From Dorea phocaeensis (GTDB lineage: Bacteria; Bacillota; Clostridia; Lachnospirales; Lachnospiraceae), in the NCBI RefSeq assembly GCF_900240315.1, contig NZ_OEPZ01000004.1, forward strand, positions 62,001 through 126,000: a stretch of 64,000 nt of DNA, read 5' to 3'. The notes beneath the pieces are model-generated. The model worked only from the letters and a program-made list of their open reading frames with translations. It was not told the origin of the DNA and made no database searches. Positions 53,968 to 62,994 of the stretch are shown in pieces; position 1 is the first letter of the stretch; the number at the start of each line of letters is the position of its first letter. The position numbers and the translations under genes were made by a program.

Positions 53968-54529
53968 ATGGGAAAAAGTAATGCGGCGGTGAAAAACTGG
54001 ATTTCTGTAAAGGAGCGTTTTGCGGACTTTTACAATGGCACAGTATTTGATGGAAGGCAGGTGGTGAGAGCGGAAGAATTGCAGAAGATTTCCGATTAAT
54101 CTAGTGGACGTCGGAAGACTGGGGAGGTTGGATGGATTTCAAACAGATTTACAAGTGGTATTCGGAATGATAAAATATAAGGGAAGTAAATATAAAAAAG
54201 AAATACAAAGTTATGTAAATGAACATAGAGAATATTTTGGGTGTCTCAGCTGGGATGATTTTCTTGCCATTCGTGAGATGATGAACCTAAATAAAAAGAT
54301 GGAGAAAATATTAGAAAAGGAGAATAAGGAGGTTGTAGATATGTGTGGATCCTTAGATGCGTTATGTGAAGATTATAAAGAGGAAGGAAAAGTTGAAGGT
54401 TTTCAGCTCGCGGTAAAAATCTGTAAGGAATTAGTGCAATGTGCAAATATTACAGATGAAGAACTGGCAAAGAAGTACCACTGTACGGAAGAAGAGGTCA
54501 CGAATGCCAGAAAAATGCTTGCAGAGTAA
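53968..54529 (+). pseudogene. Rpn/transposase-like gene remnant with internal deletion
   Basis: Frame 1 (53968-54099) encodes GKSNAAVKNWISVKERFADF and FDGRQVVRAEELQ, the N-terminus of a common Clostridial Rpn/putative-transposase family. It stops after 43 residues. From about 54104 another frame gives RLGRLDGFQTDLQVVFGMIK and IREMMNLNKKMEKI to the stop at 54529, the C-terminal half of the same family. The central nuclease part, about 100 or more codons, is gone. The C-terminal frame also contains a repeated (E)DYKEEGKVEGF linker. Confidence 0.75.
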
Positions 54530-54539
54530 CGGGAGAATT

Positions 54540-54869
54540 ATGACTAATATGAAAGAGAAAAATGCATACGAGAAAATCTATGATGTGATTCGTGAAATCC
54601 CAGAAGGAAAGGTGGCATCTTACGGACAGGTTGCAGAGCTTGCCAGAAATCGCAGGTGGGTGCGAGTAGTGGGCTATGCGCTTCATGCACTTCCGTCCGG
54701 AAGTGATGTGCCTTGGCATCGGGTAGTAACGAAGGAAGGAAAATTATTTTCCTGCAAGGACGGAAGTGGCTGCAATATTCAAGCTACATTATTGGAAAAA
54801 GAAGGGGTAAAACTTGCAGTTGGGAAGGTGGACATGGAGCAGTTCCAGTGGCGCAAGAGATTGCTGTAA
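54540..54869 (+). CDS. Alkyltransferase-like (MGMT-family) protein
   Basis: 109 aa from ATG 54540 (GGGAG upstream); the frame from 54441 overlaps the preceding remnant. It has the DNA-binding half of O6-methylguanine-DNA methyltransferase: EIPEGKVASYGQVAELA, then the arginine-finger region RRWVRVVGYALHALP. Where the active enzyme has PCHR, this protein has VPWHRV, so the alkyl-accepting Cys is Trp, as in alkyltransferase-like (ATL) proteins. These bind O6-alkylguanine and hand it to nucleotide excision repair. Confidence 0.9.
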   Translation: MTNMKEKNAYEKIYDVIREIPEGKVASYGQVAELARNRRWVRVVGYALHALPSGSDVPWHRVVTKEGKLFSCKDGSGCNIQATLLEKEGVKLAVGKVDMEQFQWRKRLL

Positions 54870-54877
54870 GAAATAAA

Positions 54878-56176
54878 TTAACCCTGTATCATAATCGTCA
54901 CTGTAAAGGTATCATTGGTATAAGAGATGTCCATATCGCCGCCATATTTTTCAACAATAGTCTGTACGCTTCGAAGCCCGATTCCGTGGGCTTCTTTTTC
55001 TGTCTTGTCCGTAAGAAACCGTCCGTTTTTTACGTGGACTTCGTTGGTTTTCGCATTTGTAATCTCATAACTGAAAAAGCCTTTTGTATATCTGGCTTTC
55101 AGAGACAGTGTCCGCTCGGATAATTCGGGCACCTTTCTGAGAGCTTCAATGGAGTTGTCAATGGTGTTTCCTAAGATGGAACAAAGGTCAATGTCATCAA
55201 TTTTCGGAGACGTTTCTAAATCGATCTGAAAATCACATTGGATATTGGAGTCCAAGGCAAGTTGTTCTTTGTTGTTTAAAACGGCATTTACAATTTTATT
55301 AGGACAATAAACTTTAAGATTGGAAGCAAATTCTTGATTTAATTCTTGAAAATATTCTTTTGCCTGTTCAATCTCGTTGTCTCTTAAAAATGTGCCGATG
55401 ATATTCAGATGATTTTTCATATCATGCCGAAGTCTTCGCACCGTCTGTTGGTTCTGTTCCAGTTCTTGGTAGTAAGACTGCTGGTATTGGAACGTTTCAA
55501 GCGCCATATCAGAGCGCACCGTCTTTGCCATATAAGTGCATAAGTAGCAGCAGCCAAGGGTTGTGAAAACACAGGCGACACAAGCCGGATACGCGGTGTA
55601 AGAATGTGCAGTTCCTGTATTTTTGATGACAGTTATAATTCCGGTAAAGGAAGTAAGAGCCACCAGATCAAGCACGATCCACATGCGGGGAAGTAAAAGT
55701 TTTACAGTATAAGAGAGCCAGTGCTTCACCAACCGGTACAGAAGATACCAGATAGGGAGGCGAAGGGCTAACGTTGTCGTATGTAAAACTGTCTGCACGA
55801 TGGAAGAAGGCGTACGATCAAAGGCATAAACCCAAATGAGATGACCGATATCCTGCGTAATATAGTTAATAGAAACAACCACAGGGAAGATCGAAATCGC
55901 TGCAGATAATTTCAAGTACCATTCATTTTTGAATAAGAGAAAAATAATCAATATAAAACAAAAGAAGAAGCCGACAGTGCCTGTCAGTTCTTCCGGATAA
56001 ACTACAATATTTGCGGAGCTAAACAACAGTAATACGGAAAAAGCGGTGGAGACCGGATGCTTCCACCTCGGTGTTAGGAAATTTCGCACGACAAAGAAAA
56101 TCAGATAACCGAAAAGGATACTGATCATCCAGAGTATAATTGTTTCTGCCAAGTATGGCACAGTCCAAGTCATCAT
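54878..56176 (-). CDS. Sensor histidine kinase, GHKL family (AgrC/ComD-like)
   Basis: 432 aa. Six to seven transmembrane helices in the first about 200 residues. A coiled segment with the H-box LRHDMKNHLNIIG (about residue 244) is followed by a GHKL ATPase domain: N-box NTIDNSIEAL (about residue 342) and G-box HGIGLRSVQ (about residue 398). This is the layout of peptide-pheromone sensors. Its partner response regulator would normally be adjacent, but only a truncated LytTR domain is found next to it, and no AgrB/D-type genes were seen. Confidence 0.92.
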   Translation of the reverse strand: MMTWTVPYLAETIILWMISILFGYLIFFVVRNFLTPRWKHPVSTAFSVLLLFSSANIVVYPEELTGTVGFFFCFILIIFLLFKNEWYLKLSAAISIFPVVVSINYITQDIGHLIWVYAFDRTPSSIVQTVLHTTTLALRLPIWYLLYRLVKHWLSYTVKLLLPRMWIVLDLVALTSFTGIITVIKNTGTAHSYTAYPACVACVFTTLGCCYLCTYMAKTVRSDMALETFQYQQSYYQELEQNQQTVRRLRHDMKNHLNIIGTFLRDNEIEQAKEYFQELNQEFASNLKVYCPNKIVNAVLNNKEQLALDSNIQCDFQIDLETSPKIDDIDLCSILGNTIDNSIEALRKVPELSERTLSLKARYTKGFFSYEITNAKTNEVHVKNGRFLTDKTEKEAHGIGLRSVQTIVEKYGGDMDISYTNDTFTVTIMIQG

Positions 56177-56242
56177 AATGAAAACCTCACATTTCTTTCG
56201 TGTAAATAAATTTCACTATATCGGAAATTAAGAAACCTCACG

Positions 56243-56545
56243 TTATTGGAGCATGAATTTTGCAAATGCAATAGATAGCGCAGATTTGCAGGATCGACTG
56301 ACGGGAAGGGATTCACCGTCTACGATTGCTTGATTTCCTTGAATCTCACTTAAGTATTTTAAATGAATGAGATAACGATTGTGAATGCGCACAAATGCGT
56401 CGGAAAGCTTCGTTTCCAAATCATTTAATTTGTCATAAAAATCATAAGTTCCGTTATCTGTCACCACCCGTACGATACGTTTGTCGCTGGTAAAGTAGCG
56501 GATAGAACTTAAAGGAATACGGATAGCGCCGGAACTTTATCTTTC
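56243..56545 (-). pseudogene. LytTR-family response regulator remnant (receiver domain lost)
   Basis: On the minus strand the frame from about 56545 reads SSGAIRIPLSSIRYFTSDKR, then YDFYDKLNDLETKLSDAFVR and IHNRYLIHLKYLSEI, ending LPVSRSCKSAL: a full LytTR DNA-binding domain. A stop lies immediately upstream, and no receiver domain with its Asp pocket can be found. The longest open start inside is at 56467. It probably was the regulator paired with the GHKL kinase downstream. Confidence 0.8.
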
Positions 56546-56573
56546 ATCCCATGCCCTCTTTCCGTCAGGATAT

Positions 56574-56801
56574 ATGGAATATTTAATGGAGGTGCTGAGT
56601 ATCAATCGGCACTTTTCTGTAGTTTCAGGCGAGAAAACAAAGGCAGATGATTGGGTGGGAGAAGCAGAAGTGTGGAGGATTGTAAAAGAACAGATACAGG
56701 AAATATGCGGAGGTGTTGAAGAAAAAGCGTGTCAGGTGTTGGAAGTAAGAAGGGACGGGGAAGTCGTTGGATTGGTGGTGAGGATAGGTGTGTACAATTA
56801 A
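56574..56801 (+). CDS. Hypothetical small protein
   Basis: 75 aa, not recognised. Codon choice looks like coding sequence, with amphipathic pattern EVWRIVKEQIQEICGGVEEK and a beta-like end QVLEVRRDGEVVGLVVRIG. The start is unclear (ATG 56574 or 56586, or a non-ATG codon after GGAGGTG). It lies where the 5' part of the broken LytTR regulator would be, on the opposite strand, so it may be a leftover of a rearrangement. Confidence 0.4.
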   Translation: MEYLMEVLSINRHFSVVSGEKTKADDWVGEAEVWRIVKEQIQEICGGVEEKACQVLEVRRDGEVVGLVVRIGVYN

Positions 56802-56935
56802 TAGATTTTTGTATATACTGAATATAATATCTTGTTTAGAGGGGACAGTCAAAAGGAGAGCAAAATGCAGATATGCACTAAACAGCCGTTGAAGACGTGC
56901 TGCTCAATTGAAAAATAGTTATGGGGGAGTTTGTT

Positions 56936-57526
56936 ATGATGGAGAAAACAGTAACCTTATATACCAGACAAAATGATAAGACACTGCGCCAGCTTGAACG
57001 TGACGGCAGAATCATTAATCATCGTGCCTATGTGCAGATGCATTTCGGAGATATTGCGCCTCTTTTTATGGAGAGCTACGACTGGTTTACCAAAGAGGCG
57101 TCTAAGATATTGGAAAAACCAGAGGATGTACATGCGCCGATCTGGTGTTCCATAAGCCCGGATAATTGTTTGAAGCCAATCGAAGGAACGGTGGTCTATG
57201 TACTGGAAGTTCCGGAAAATAAAGTGATTTATTTTGACGATGTGAAATGGGACTATGTGCTGAATCGGATTTATCTTCCGGATGACGAAGCGGATGCAAA
57301 GGCCTATAAGCAGCATTTGAAAGAGCTCGGTGTTTCCAACGGATTTGAGTTTTTTGAAGGAAGATATAAAGGGGTGTACCCGGAGGAAGTGACGCGGATC
57401 AAAGAGAGTTGGAAGCGGGCGTTTCGGATTGATCATTGGACCATTTTTAATGTGTGCGGAAATATTTGGGAAATAAAAAAAGAGTGGGTGAAAAGAATCA
57501 TAAAACCGGGCGAAGAAGTAAGATAG
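56936..57526 (+). CDS. DUF3841 domain-containing protein
   Basis: 196 aa from ATG 56936 (GGGGGAG 6 nt upstream; ATG 56939 also possible). The whole protein is one DUF3841 domain: VTLYTRQNDKTLRQLERDGR at the start, then DWFTKEASKI, HAPIWCSIS, and the final WTIFNVCGNIWEIKKEWVK. No function is known. Alone between a remnant region and a terminator. Confidence 0.85.
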   Translation: MMEKTVTLYTRQNDKTLRQLERDGRIINHRAYVQMHFGDIAPLFMESYDWFTKEASKILEKPEDVHAPIWCSISPDNCLKPIEGTVVYVLEVPENKVIYFDDVKWDYVLNRIYLPDDEADAKAYKQHLKELGVSNGFEFFEGRYKGVYPEEVTRIKESWKRAFRIDHWTIFNVCGNIWEIKKEWVKRIIKPGEEVR

Positions 57527-57527
57527 A

Positions 57528-57568
57528 AGCGGAGAGTTTGCAAGCTTAAGCAAACTCTCCGCTTTTTG
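57528..57568. terminator. Terminator between DUF3841 and acyltransferase genes
   Basis: A perfect 13-bp stem AGCGGAGAGTTTG/CAAACTCTCCGCT with a 10-nt loop and TTTTT. It also faces the end of the minus-strand gene. Confidence 0.88.
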
Positions 57569-57569
57569 A

Positions 57570-58643
57570 TCATATATTTTGGGGTAGCAGATTTCCGGGC
57601 AGAAAACGTCTCTTTGGAAGCGGGAAGTCGTCTGTTTTTGGAACCTGTTTTCGCTTGCCGGGAAGTGTAAGACCGGATACCATGTTGGTAAAGTGGGTAA
57701 ATGGTGAAAGCGAAAATATTGCCGTAAGCAGGATACAGAACCCAAGCAGGAGAATAGAACCTGTAATGGTATCGATTCCGGACAGGATATTAGACGAACC
57801 CTTCAGAAAGGAGTAAGTCAATCCATGGAACAGATAGACTGCCATAGTACGGCTTCCGGCAAAGGAACAGCGAAGCCTTTTTTCGGAAATAAGCAGCGCT
57901 ATTGCAAAGGTCATGGCAAAACCAATGGCATAGCAGAACAGGCGACAGAGGATTCCATCCAAGGCTGTCTGTCCCAGATAAGCATAATTATAGCGTCCGT
58001 AGAAAATTTTAGGAGACAGCGCTTTGTGTCCGGGTTCCAAAATCAGGAACAGTACGAAAGAAACGATGAATATACCGGACCACCATTGGTTTTTTCGGGT
58101 ACGAAACCTCGTAAGTAAGGAACGGTCAAAACGGGTTCCTGCAAGGAAGAACGGAAAGAAAACCAACGTTCTTGGAATACTTAACAGGTTGTCCGGCATG
58201 TCGGAACAGCCAACGAGAAGTCCTGCTATGACAGATAAGATCATATATCCCGGAATTCGCCGTATTACTGGAGTTAAGAGGCGCCAAAAAAAGAGCGCCT
58301 GAATATACCACAGAGAAAATTTGGGGTACAGAAGATATAATTCTGTAGGTTTTTCAATGATAAAGGTATATAAAGCATAGTATAAAAGTTCGTATACCAG
58401 ATAGGGGATCAGTAGTTTTTGGATCAATGTTTTGAGCGGAAGATCCCGTTTGGAAAAGTATCCGGATATAAAAATGAACGCCGGCATATGAAAAGATACG
58501 ATCAGCCACTTGACAGTATATAAAAAATCGTTGTTTCTATAGCTGAGTTCAATAAAATGTCCCATCACCACAAGAGCGATAAGCAATACCTTATAATTAT
58601 CAAATAAATAATCTCTGGATTGTTGTTTGCCAGATGACATCAT
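57570..58643 (-). CDS. Acyltransferase family membrane protein (Acyl_transf_3)
   Basis: 357 aa with about ten transmembrane helices. The N-terminal DNYKVLLIALVVMGHFIEL (about residues 15-33) carries the conserved H of O-acyltransferases. SFHMPAFIFISGYFSKR (about residues 50-66) is the second family motif. Such proteins acetylate cell-wall or exopolysaccharide sugars. The C-terminal about 35 residues are basic and cytoplasmic. The acceptor cannot be told from context. Confidence 0.88.
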   Translation of the reverse strand: MMSSGKQQSRDYLFDNYKVLLIALVVMGHFIELSYRNNDFLYTVKWLIVSFHMPAFIFISGYFSKRDLPLKTLIQKLLIPYLVYELLYYALYTFIIEKPTELYLLYPKFSLWYIQALFFWRLLTPVIRRIPGYMILSVIAGLLVGCSDMPDNLLSIPRTLVFFPFFLAGTRFDRSLLTRFRTRKNQWWSGIFIVSFVLFLILEPGHKALSPKIFYGRYNYAYLGQTALDGILCRLFCYAIGFAMTFAIALLISEKRLRCSFAGSRTMAVYLFHGLTYSFLKGSSNILSGIDTITGSILLLGFCILLTAIFSLSPFTHFTNMVSGLTLPGKRKQVPKTDDFPLPKRRFLPGNLLPQNI

Positions 58644-58780
58644 ATGATTTCCTCCACTGCTGAATTTTTAGCAGAATCTATTTTACCCCGTGCCCATTTA
58701 TTGGACAAGGAGTAAAATAGATGAAAAATTCATATTTTTGTCATAAATTTGTAACAAATATACCGAAGATGTTATAGATT

Positions 58781-59863
58781 TTAAGATGGAATCGGAAGAA
58801 TCGTTTGTGAAAGGGTCTGCATTTCGGATTCTGTCTGGTCAGATAAAAGAAGAGATTCTGTATTCAAAGTAATGGTCATACTAGTTTCAGCTCCATAGGT
58901 TGGTGTGGCTGCATATTTCTCCATTGCCTGTACCAGTCCTGCGGATGCTTCTTCAATAGAATAGTAGGTTCCTTGCTCAAATTCATGGAAGGCATCTACA
59001 AAGCTGTTGTTAGGAGTTAAGGTAACCTCAACGGTGTAACCGCTGGTAACCTTCTTTGGAATTCCGACGGTGTACTGAGACTGCTTCAGAATATTTTTTA
59101 ATGCGTTCTGATAACGCTGTGCGTAGTCCGAACTTAAGTCAGAAGGCGGTGTGAATGTGTCAGATTCATACCAGGCGAGCGCTTCTTCTTCGGTACGGTG
59201 TGTGTGCAGTGCAAAGTTTGTAACATCGCCTTTAAAAGAAGCATTCAGATAAGAAGTCATGAAGTCCTGGATATCTAATATTTCACAGACGGATTCATAA
59301 GGCTTCATATATCCGACCAGTGCTTTTTTCAGGAAAGCATTTAGCTCTTTTTCGGCAAAAGTGTATCCTTTGTCTGTTTTTTTGAGATGAAAGGTAGAAG
59401 AAGTCTTTCCCTGGAATACGGGATCCCCTTTTAAAGGAGAGTCCTTGGCTTCTAACAAAGCTTTCATTTCCTGTGTCAAATCAGCAGAACTCATGGAATC
59501 AAGATGCTTCTGGCAGGCATCCTTCATGGTTTCGCCGATGCTGATAGGCTGAAAAGAAACCGTGACAACCTGAGTCTTGTCTTCCTGTTTCTTAGGTTTG
59601 GAAATCTCAAATTCCATACGGTTAAACGCCTGCTGTAAGAAGCTGACGTAAGTCTTTTTCAGTTCGTCTGGGAACTGAAGTACATAAGATTCGTTGGGCT
59701 CTTTGATGCCTTCGTTTAGAAGTGTCTCGAAGGGTTTGGTGTCCTCCCTTTTCAGAGCGTTGATTTTGGTGACAATGGCATCGTCAGCGCCTTCTTTTTC
59801 GCAGCCGGTCAAAAGCAGAAGTGCAATGATGCACGGGATCAAAAGCAATCGTTTTTTCTTCAT
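58781..59863 (-). CDS. DUF5105 domain-containing lipoprotein
   Basis: 360 aa from ATG 59863 (GGGGG upstream; a frame from 59881 adds six residues). Lipobox LTGC at about residue 20 in LLLLTGCEKEG, then a helical and mixed domain of about 330 residues of the DUF5105 type (SYVLQFPDELKKTYVSFLQQ; DFMTSYLNASFKGDVTNF). It is an extracytoplasmic lipoprotein of unknown function; similar proteins are abundant in Gram-positive gut bacteria. Confidence 0.82.
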   Translation of the reverse strand: MKKKRLLLIPCIIALLLLTGCEKEGADDAIVTKINALKREDTKPFETLLNEGIKEPNESYVLQFPDELKKTYVSFLQQAFNRMEFEISKPKKQEDKTQVVTVSFQPISIGETMKDACQKHLDSMSSADLTQEMKALLEAKDSPLKGDPVFQGKTSSTFHLKKTDKGYTFAEKELNAFLKKALVGYMKPYESVCEILDIQDFMTSYLNASFKGDVTNFALHTHRTEEEALAWYESDTFTPPSDLSSDYAQRYQNALKNILKQSQYTVGIPKKVTSGYTVEVTLTPNNSFVDAFHEFEQGTYYSIEEASAGLVQAMEKYAATPTYGAETSMTITLNTESLLLSDQTESEMQTLSQTILPIPS

Positions 59864-60045
59864 AAGAAATACCCCCTTCATATTCGGATTTAATTAGAAT
59901 TATTATAGCATTCCCTCCTAAAATAGAAAAGAAAAATCGAGCGCAAATTTCTCGGAATATAGACTGGTAAAACCGATACATTTTATATATAATAGAAGGG
60001 CAGTTTGAAATACTTGCTGATGACGAATGAAAAGGAGAGGTATTC

Positions 60046-60759
60046 ATGGAAATGTTAAACATTGAGAAAGAATTACAGGGCAATTCTTATCCTGGGCGAG
60101 GCATTATCATAGGAAGAAGTGCAGACGGAACAAAGGCAGTGACCGCTTATTTTATTATGGGAAGAAGTGAGAACAGCCGCAACCGCGTATTTGTAGAAGA
60201 CGGCGAGGGAATCCGTACGCAGGCTTATGACCCATCCAAGCTGACAGATCCAAGCCTTATTATTTATGCACCGGTTAGGGTACTGGGCAATAAGACAATT
60301 GTGACCAACGGAGATCAGACAGATACCATCTATGAGGGAATGGATAAACAGATGACGTTTGAACAGTCCTTAAGATGCAGAGAGTTTGAGCCGGATGCAC
60401 CGAATTATACACCTAGAATTTCCGGAATTATGCATATTGAAAATGGAAACTATAACTATGCGATGTCCATTTTAAAGAGCAATAATGGAAGTCCAGAAGG
60501 GTGTAACCGCTATACATTTGCGTATGAAAATCCGGCGGCAGGGGAAGGCCATTTTATTCATACTTACCAGTGTGACGGCAATCCGCTTCCAAGCTTTGAG
60601 GGAGAACCAAAGCTGATTGAGATCCCGGATGATATGGGTGCATTTACAGATATGCTCTGGAATAGTCTGAATGCAGAGAACAAGGTATCCTTGTTTGTTC
60701 GCTATATCGATATTGCAACAGAAACCTATGAAACCAAAATCGTGAATAAAAATCAGTAA
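60046..60759 (+). CDS. purO: IMP cyclohydrolase, PurO type
   Basis: 237 aa. The sequence is of the PurO (archaeal-type) IMP cyclohydrolase family, not the MGS-like domain of bifunctional PurH: YPGRGIIIGRSADGTKAVTA, then YFIMGRSENSRNRVF and APNYTPRISGI. It closes the last ring in IMP synthesis. The next gene encodes AICAR transformylase without a cyclohydrolase domain, which supports the call. The two genes are separated by 15 nt, with AAGGAG. Confidence 0.9.
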   Translation: MEMLNIEKELQGNSYPGRGIIIGRSADGTKAVTAYFIMGRSENSRNRVFVEDGEGIRTQAYDPSKLTDPSLIIYAPVRVLGNKTIVTNGDQTDTIYEGMDKQMTFEQSLRCREFEPDAPNYTPRISGIMHIENGNYNYAMSILKSNNGSPEGCNRYTFAYENPAAGEGHFIHTYQCDGNPLPSFEGEPKLIEIPDDMGAFTDMLWNSLNAENKVSLFVRYIDIATETYETKIVNKNQ

Positions 60760-60774
60760 TCAGTAAGGAGACAG

Positions 60775-61956
60775 ATGATGAAAGAGTTAGAATTAAAGTA
60801 TGGCTGCAATCCAAATCAGAAACCATCCAGAATTTATATGAAAAATGGAGAAGAACTTCCGATTCAGGTTTTAAATGGAAGACCGGGATACATTAACTTT
60901 CTGGATGCTTTTAATGGCTGGCAGTTGGTAAAGGAATTGAAACAAGCGACCGGACTTCCGGCGGCGACTTCATTTAAGCATGTGTCACCGGCAGGAGCAG
61001 CAGTAGGACTTCCGCTTAGCGATACGCTGGCGAAGATTTACTGGGTGGATGATCTGGGAGAATTGTCTCCGCTTGCATGTGCATATGCAAGAGCAAGAGG
61101 AGCAGACCGCATGTCTTCCTTTGGAGATTTTATTTCTTTATCTGATGTGTGTGATGCGGATACGGCGCGACTGATTAAGAGAGAAGTGTCTGATGGTGTG
61201 ATTGCTCCGGGATATGAGCCGGAAGCTTTGGAGATTCTGAAAGCAAAGAAGAATGGCAATTATAACGTTATTCAGATTGATCCTGATTATGTACCGGAAG
61301 CTTTGGAGCATAAAGATGTATTCGGAATTACGTTCGAGCAGGGACGCAACGAACTGAAAATTGATGAAGAGTTCTTTCAAAATATCGTAACGAAGAATCA
61401 GGATTTGACAGAACAGGCAAAGATTGATCTGGCTATTTCCATGATTACATTAAAATATACCCAGTCTAACTCCGTATGTTACGTTAAAGACGGACAGGCA
61501 ATCGGAATTGGGGCAGGACAGCAGTCTAGAATCCACTGTACCCGGTTGGCGGGAACGAAGGCTGATAACTGGTGGCTGAGACAGTCTCCTCAGGTGATGA
61601 ATCTTCCATTTGTGGACTCCATCCGAAGAGCAGATAGAGATAATGCGATCGATTTGTATATCGGAGACGACTATATGGACGTACTTGCAGATGGTGAGTG
61701 GCAGAAGATTTTCAAAGAGAAGCCAGAAGTATTCACCAGAGAGGCAAAGAGAGAGTGGCTTGATAAGCTGACGGATGTGGCTCTTGGCTCGGATGCATTT
61801 TTCCCATTTGGAGATAATATTGAGCGGGCACATAAGAGCGGTGTGAAATACATTGCACAGCCAGGTGGCTCTGTAAGAGATGACAATGTAATCGAGACGT
61901 GCGACAAGTATGGAATGGTGATGTCCTTTACGGGAATCCGTTTGTTCCACCACTAA
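60775..61956 (+). CDS. AICAR transformylase (phosphoribosylaminoimidazolecarboxamide formyltransferase), stand-alone
   Basis: 393 aa. It lacks the about 195-residue N-terminal MGS-like cyclohydrolase domain of PurH. The transformylase core is clear: LKYGCNPNQKPSRIY, TSFKHVSPAGAAVG with the catalytic Lys-His (about residues 67-68), VCYVKDGQAIGIGAGQQSRI, and the end PGGSVRDDNVIETCDKYG. It formylates AICAR with 10-formyl-THF; PurO then makes IMP. Candidate starts ATG 60775 and 60778. Confidence 0.95.
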   Translation: MMKELELKYGCNPNQKPSRIYMKNGEELPIQVLNGRPGYINFLDAFNGWQLVKELKQATGLPAATSFKHVSPAGAAVGLPLSDTLAKIYWVDDLGELSPLACAYARARGADRMSSFGDFISLSDVCDADTARLIKREVSDGVIAPGYEPEALEILKAKKNGNYNVIQIDPDYVPEALEHKDVFGITFEQGRNELKIDEEFFQNIVTKNQDLTEQAKIDLAISMITLKYTQSNSVCYVKDGQAIGIGAGQQSRIHCTRLAGTKADNWWLRQSPQVMNLPFVDSIRRADRDNAIDLYIGDDYMDVLADGEWQKIFKEKPEVFTREAKREWLDKLTDVALGSDAFFPFGDNIERAHKSGVKYIAQPGGSVRDDNVIETCDKYGMVMSFTGIRLFHH

Positions 61957-62101
61957 AAGCACAGAACGGGATCGCTGCCCGTTGTATCGGAACATAGAAA
62001 TGGACCAGAAGAAAATCGTAGTCTGAAGGTTGAGGAAGCTAGGGTTGCGATTTTTTTGGAATTAGTCAGGGAAACTGGAAAATCAGGGAAGAAGGTATAG
62101 T

Positions 62102-62974
62102 ATGAGTAGGAATGTAACCGGAAAAACAAAATTATTCGGGGTGATCGGAACACCGATTGAGCATAGCTGTTCTCCGAAAATGCACAATGCGGCATTTGAT
62201 GCACTGGGTTTGGACTATGAATATCTGGCTTTTGAGGTGGGACAGGATACGCTTGCGCAGGCGGTGGAAGGCTTGAAGGTGCTGGGCGTGAAAGGATTTA
62301 GTGTTACGATGCCAAATAAGCAGGTTGTTGCTCCGTATTTGGATGAATTAAGTAAAGAAGCAAGACTTTGTGGTTCCGTGAATTGTGTTCATAATGAGAA
62401 TGGAAAGCTCATTGGTTATAATACGGACGGTCATGGTTTTGTGGAAACGCTTCGCAGAAATGGGGTGAAGATCGAAGGAGCGAAGATGACGCTGATCGGA
62501 ACAGGCGGCGTCAGTGCAGCTGCCTGTACGCAGGCTGCCTTAGATGGAATGAGAGAAATCTCACTGTTCGGAATTAAGGATGCCACCTTTGAAGCAGGAT
62601 TAAAGCTGGCCGAGAGATTAAATCATGAGACGAACTGCAAGGTTCAGGTATATGAATTGACGGAGGAAAATATTTTAAGAGAACAGACGGCGCAAAGTGA
62701 TATCCTTGGAAATGCAACGCCAGTCGGCATGGGAAAAATGGAAGGGAAGAGTCCGGTGAATGATCTTGCGGTGTTCCGGCCGGGACTGTCGGTAATCGAT
62801 GTGATTTATCATCCGGCTAAGACAAAGTTTCTGGAGATGGCAGAAAGCTGTGGATGTAAGATTATGAACGGGAAGCAGATGCTGTTGTATCAGGGGGCGA
62901 AAAGTTTTTCCATTTGGACAGGAAAAGAAATGCCGCTTGATGTGGTGGCGCCAATCGTGGCAAAACATCAGTAG
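62102..62974 (+). CDS. aroE: Shikimate dehydrogenase
   Basis: 290 aa. Reduces 3-dehydroshikimate with NADPH. Motifs are GVIGTPIEHSCSPKMHNAAF (about residues 13-32) with the shikimate-binding Ser pair, FSVTMPNKQ with the catalytic Lys, NTDGHGF, and NADP-binding TLIGTGGVSAAACTQAAL. DVIYHPAKTKFL is near the end. The Asn after NADP motif fits a normal AroE rather than YdiB. Confidence 0.95.
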   Translation: MSRNVTGKTKLFGVIGTPIEHSCSPKMHNAAFDALGLDYEYLAFEVGQDTLAQAVEGLKVLGVKGFSVTMPNKQVVAPYLDELSKEARLCGSVNCVHNENGKLIGYNTDGHGFVETLRRNGVKIEGAKMTLIGTGGVSAAACTQAALDGMREISLFGIKDATFEAGLKLAERLNHETNCKVQVYELTEENILREQTAQSDILGNATPVGMGKMEGKSPVNDLAVFRPGLSVIDVIYHPAKTKFLEMAESCGCKIMNGKQMLLYQGAKSFSIWTGKEMPLDVVAPIVAKHQ

Positions 62975-62994
62975 TGAGAGCGGAAGTGTTTGCA

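Noticed and set aside
54878-56600. Agr-type quorum-sensing operon with AgrB/AgrD
   Set aside because: Only the kinase and a LytTR remnant are found; no AgrB protease or AgrD peptide gene was seen nearby.
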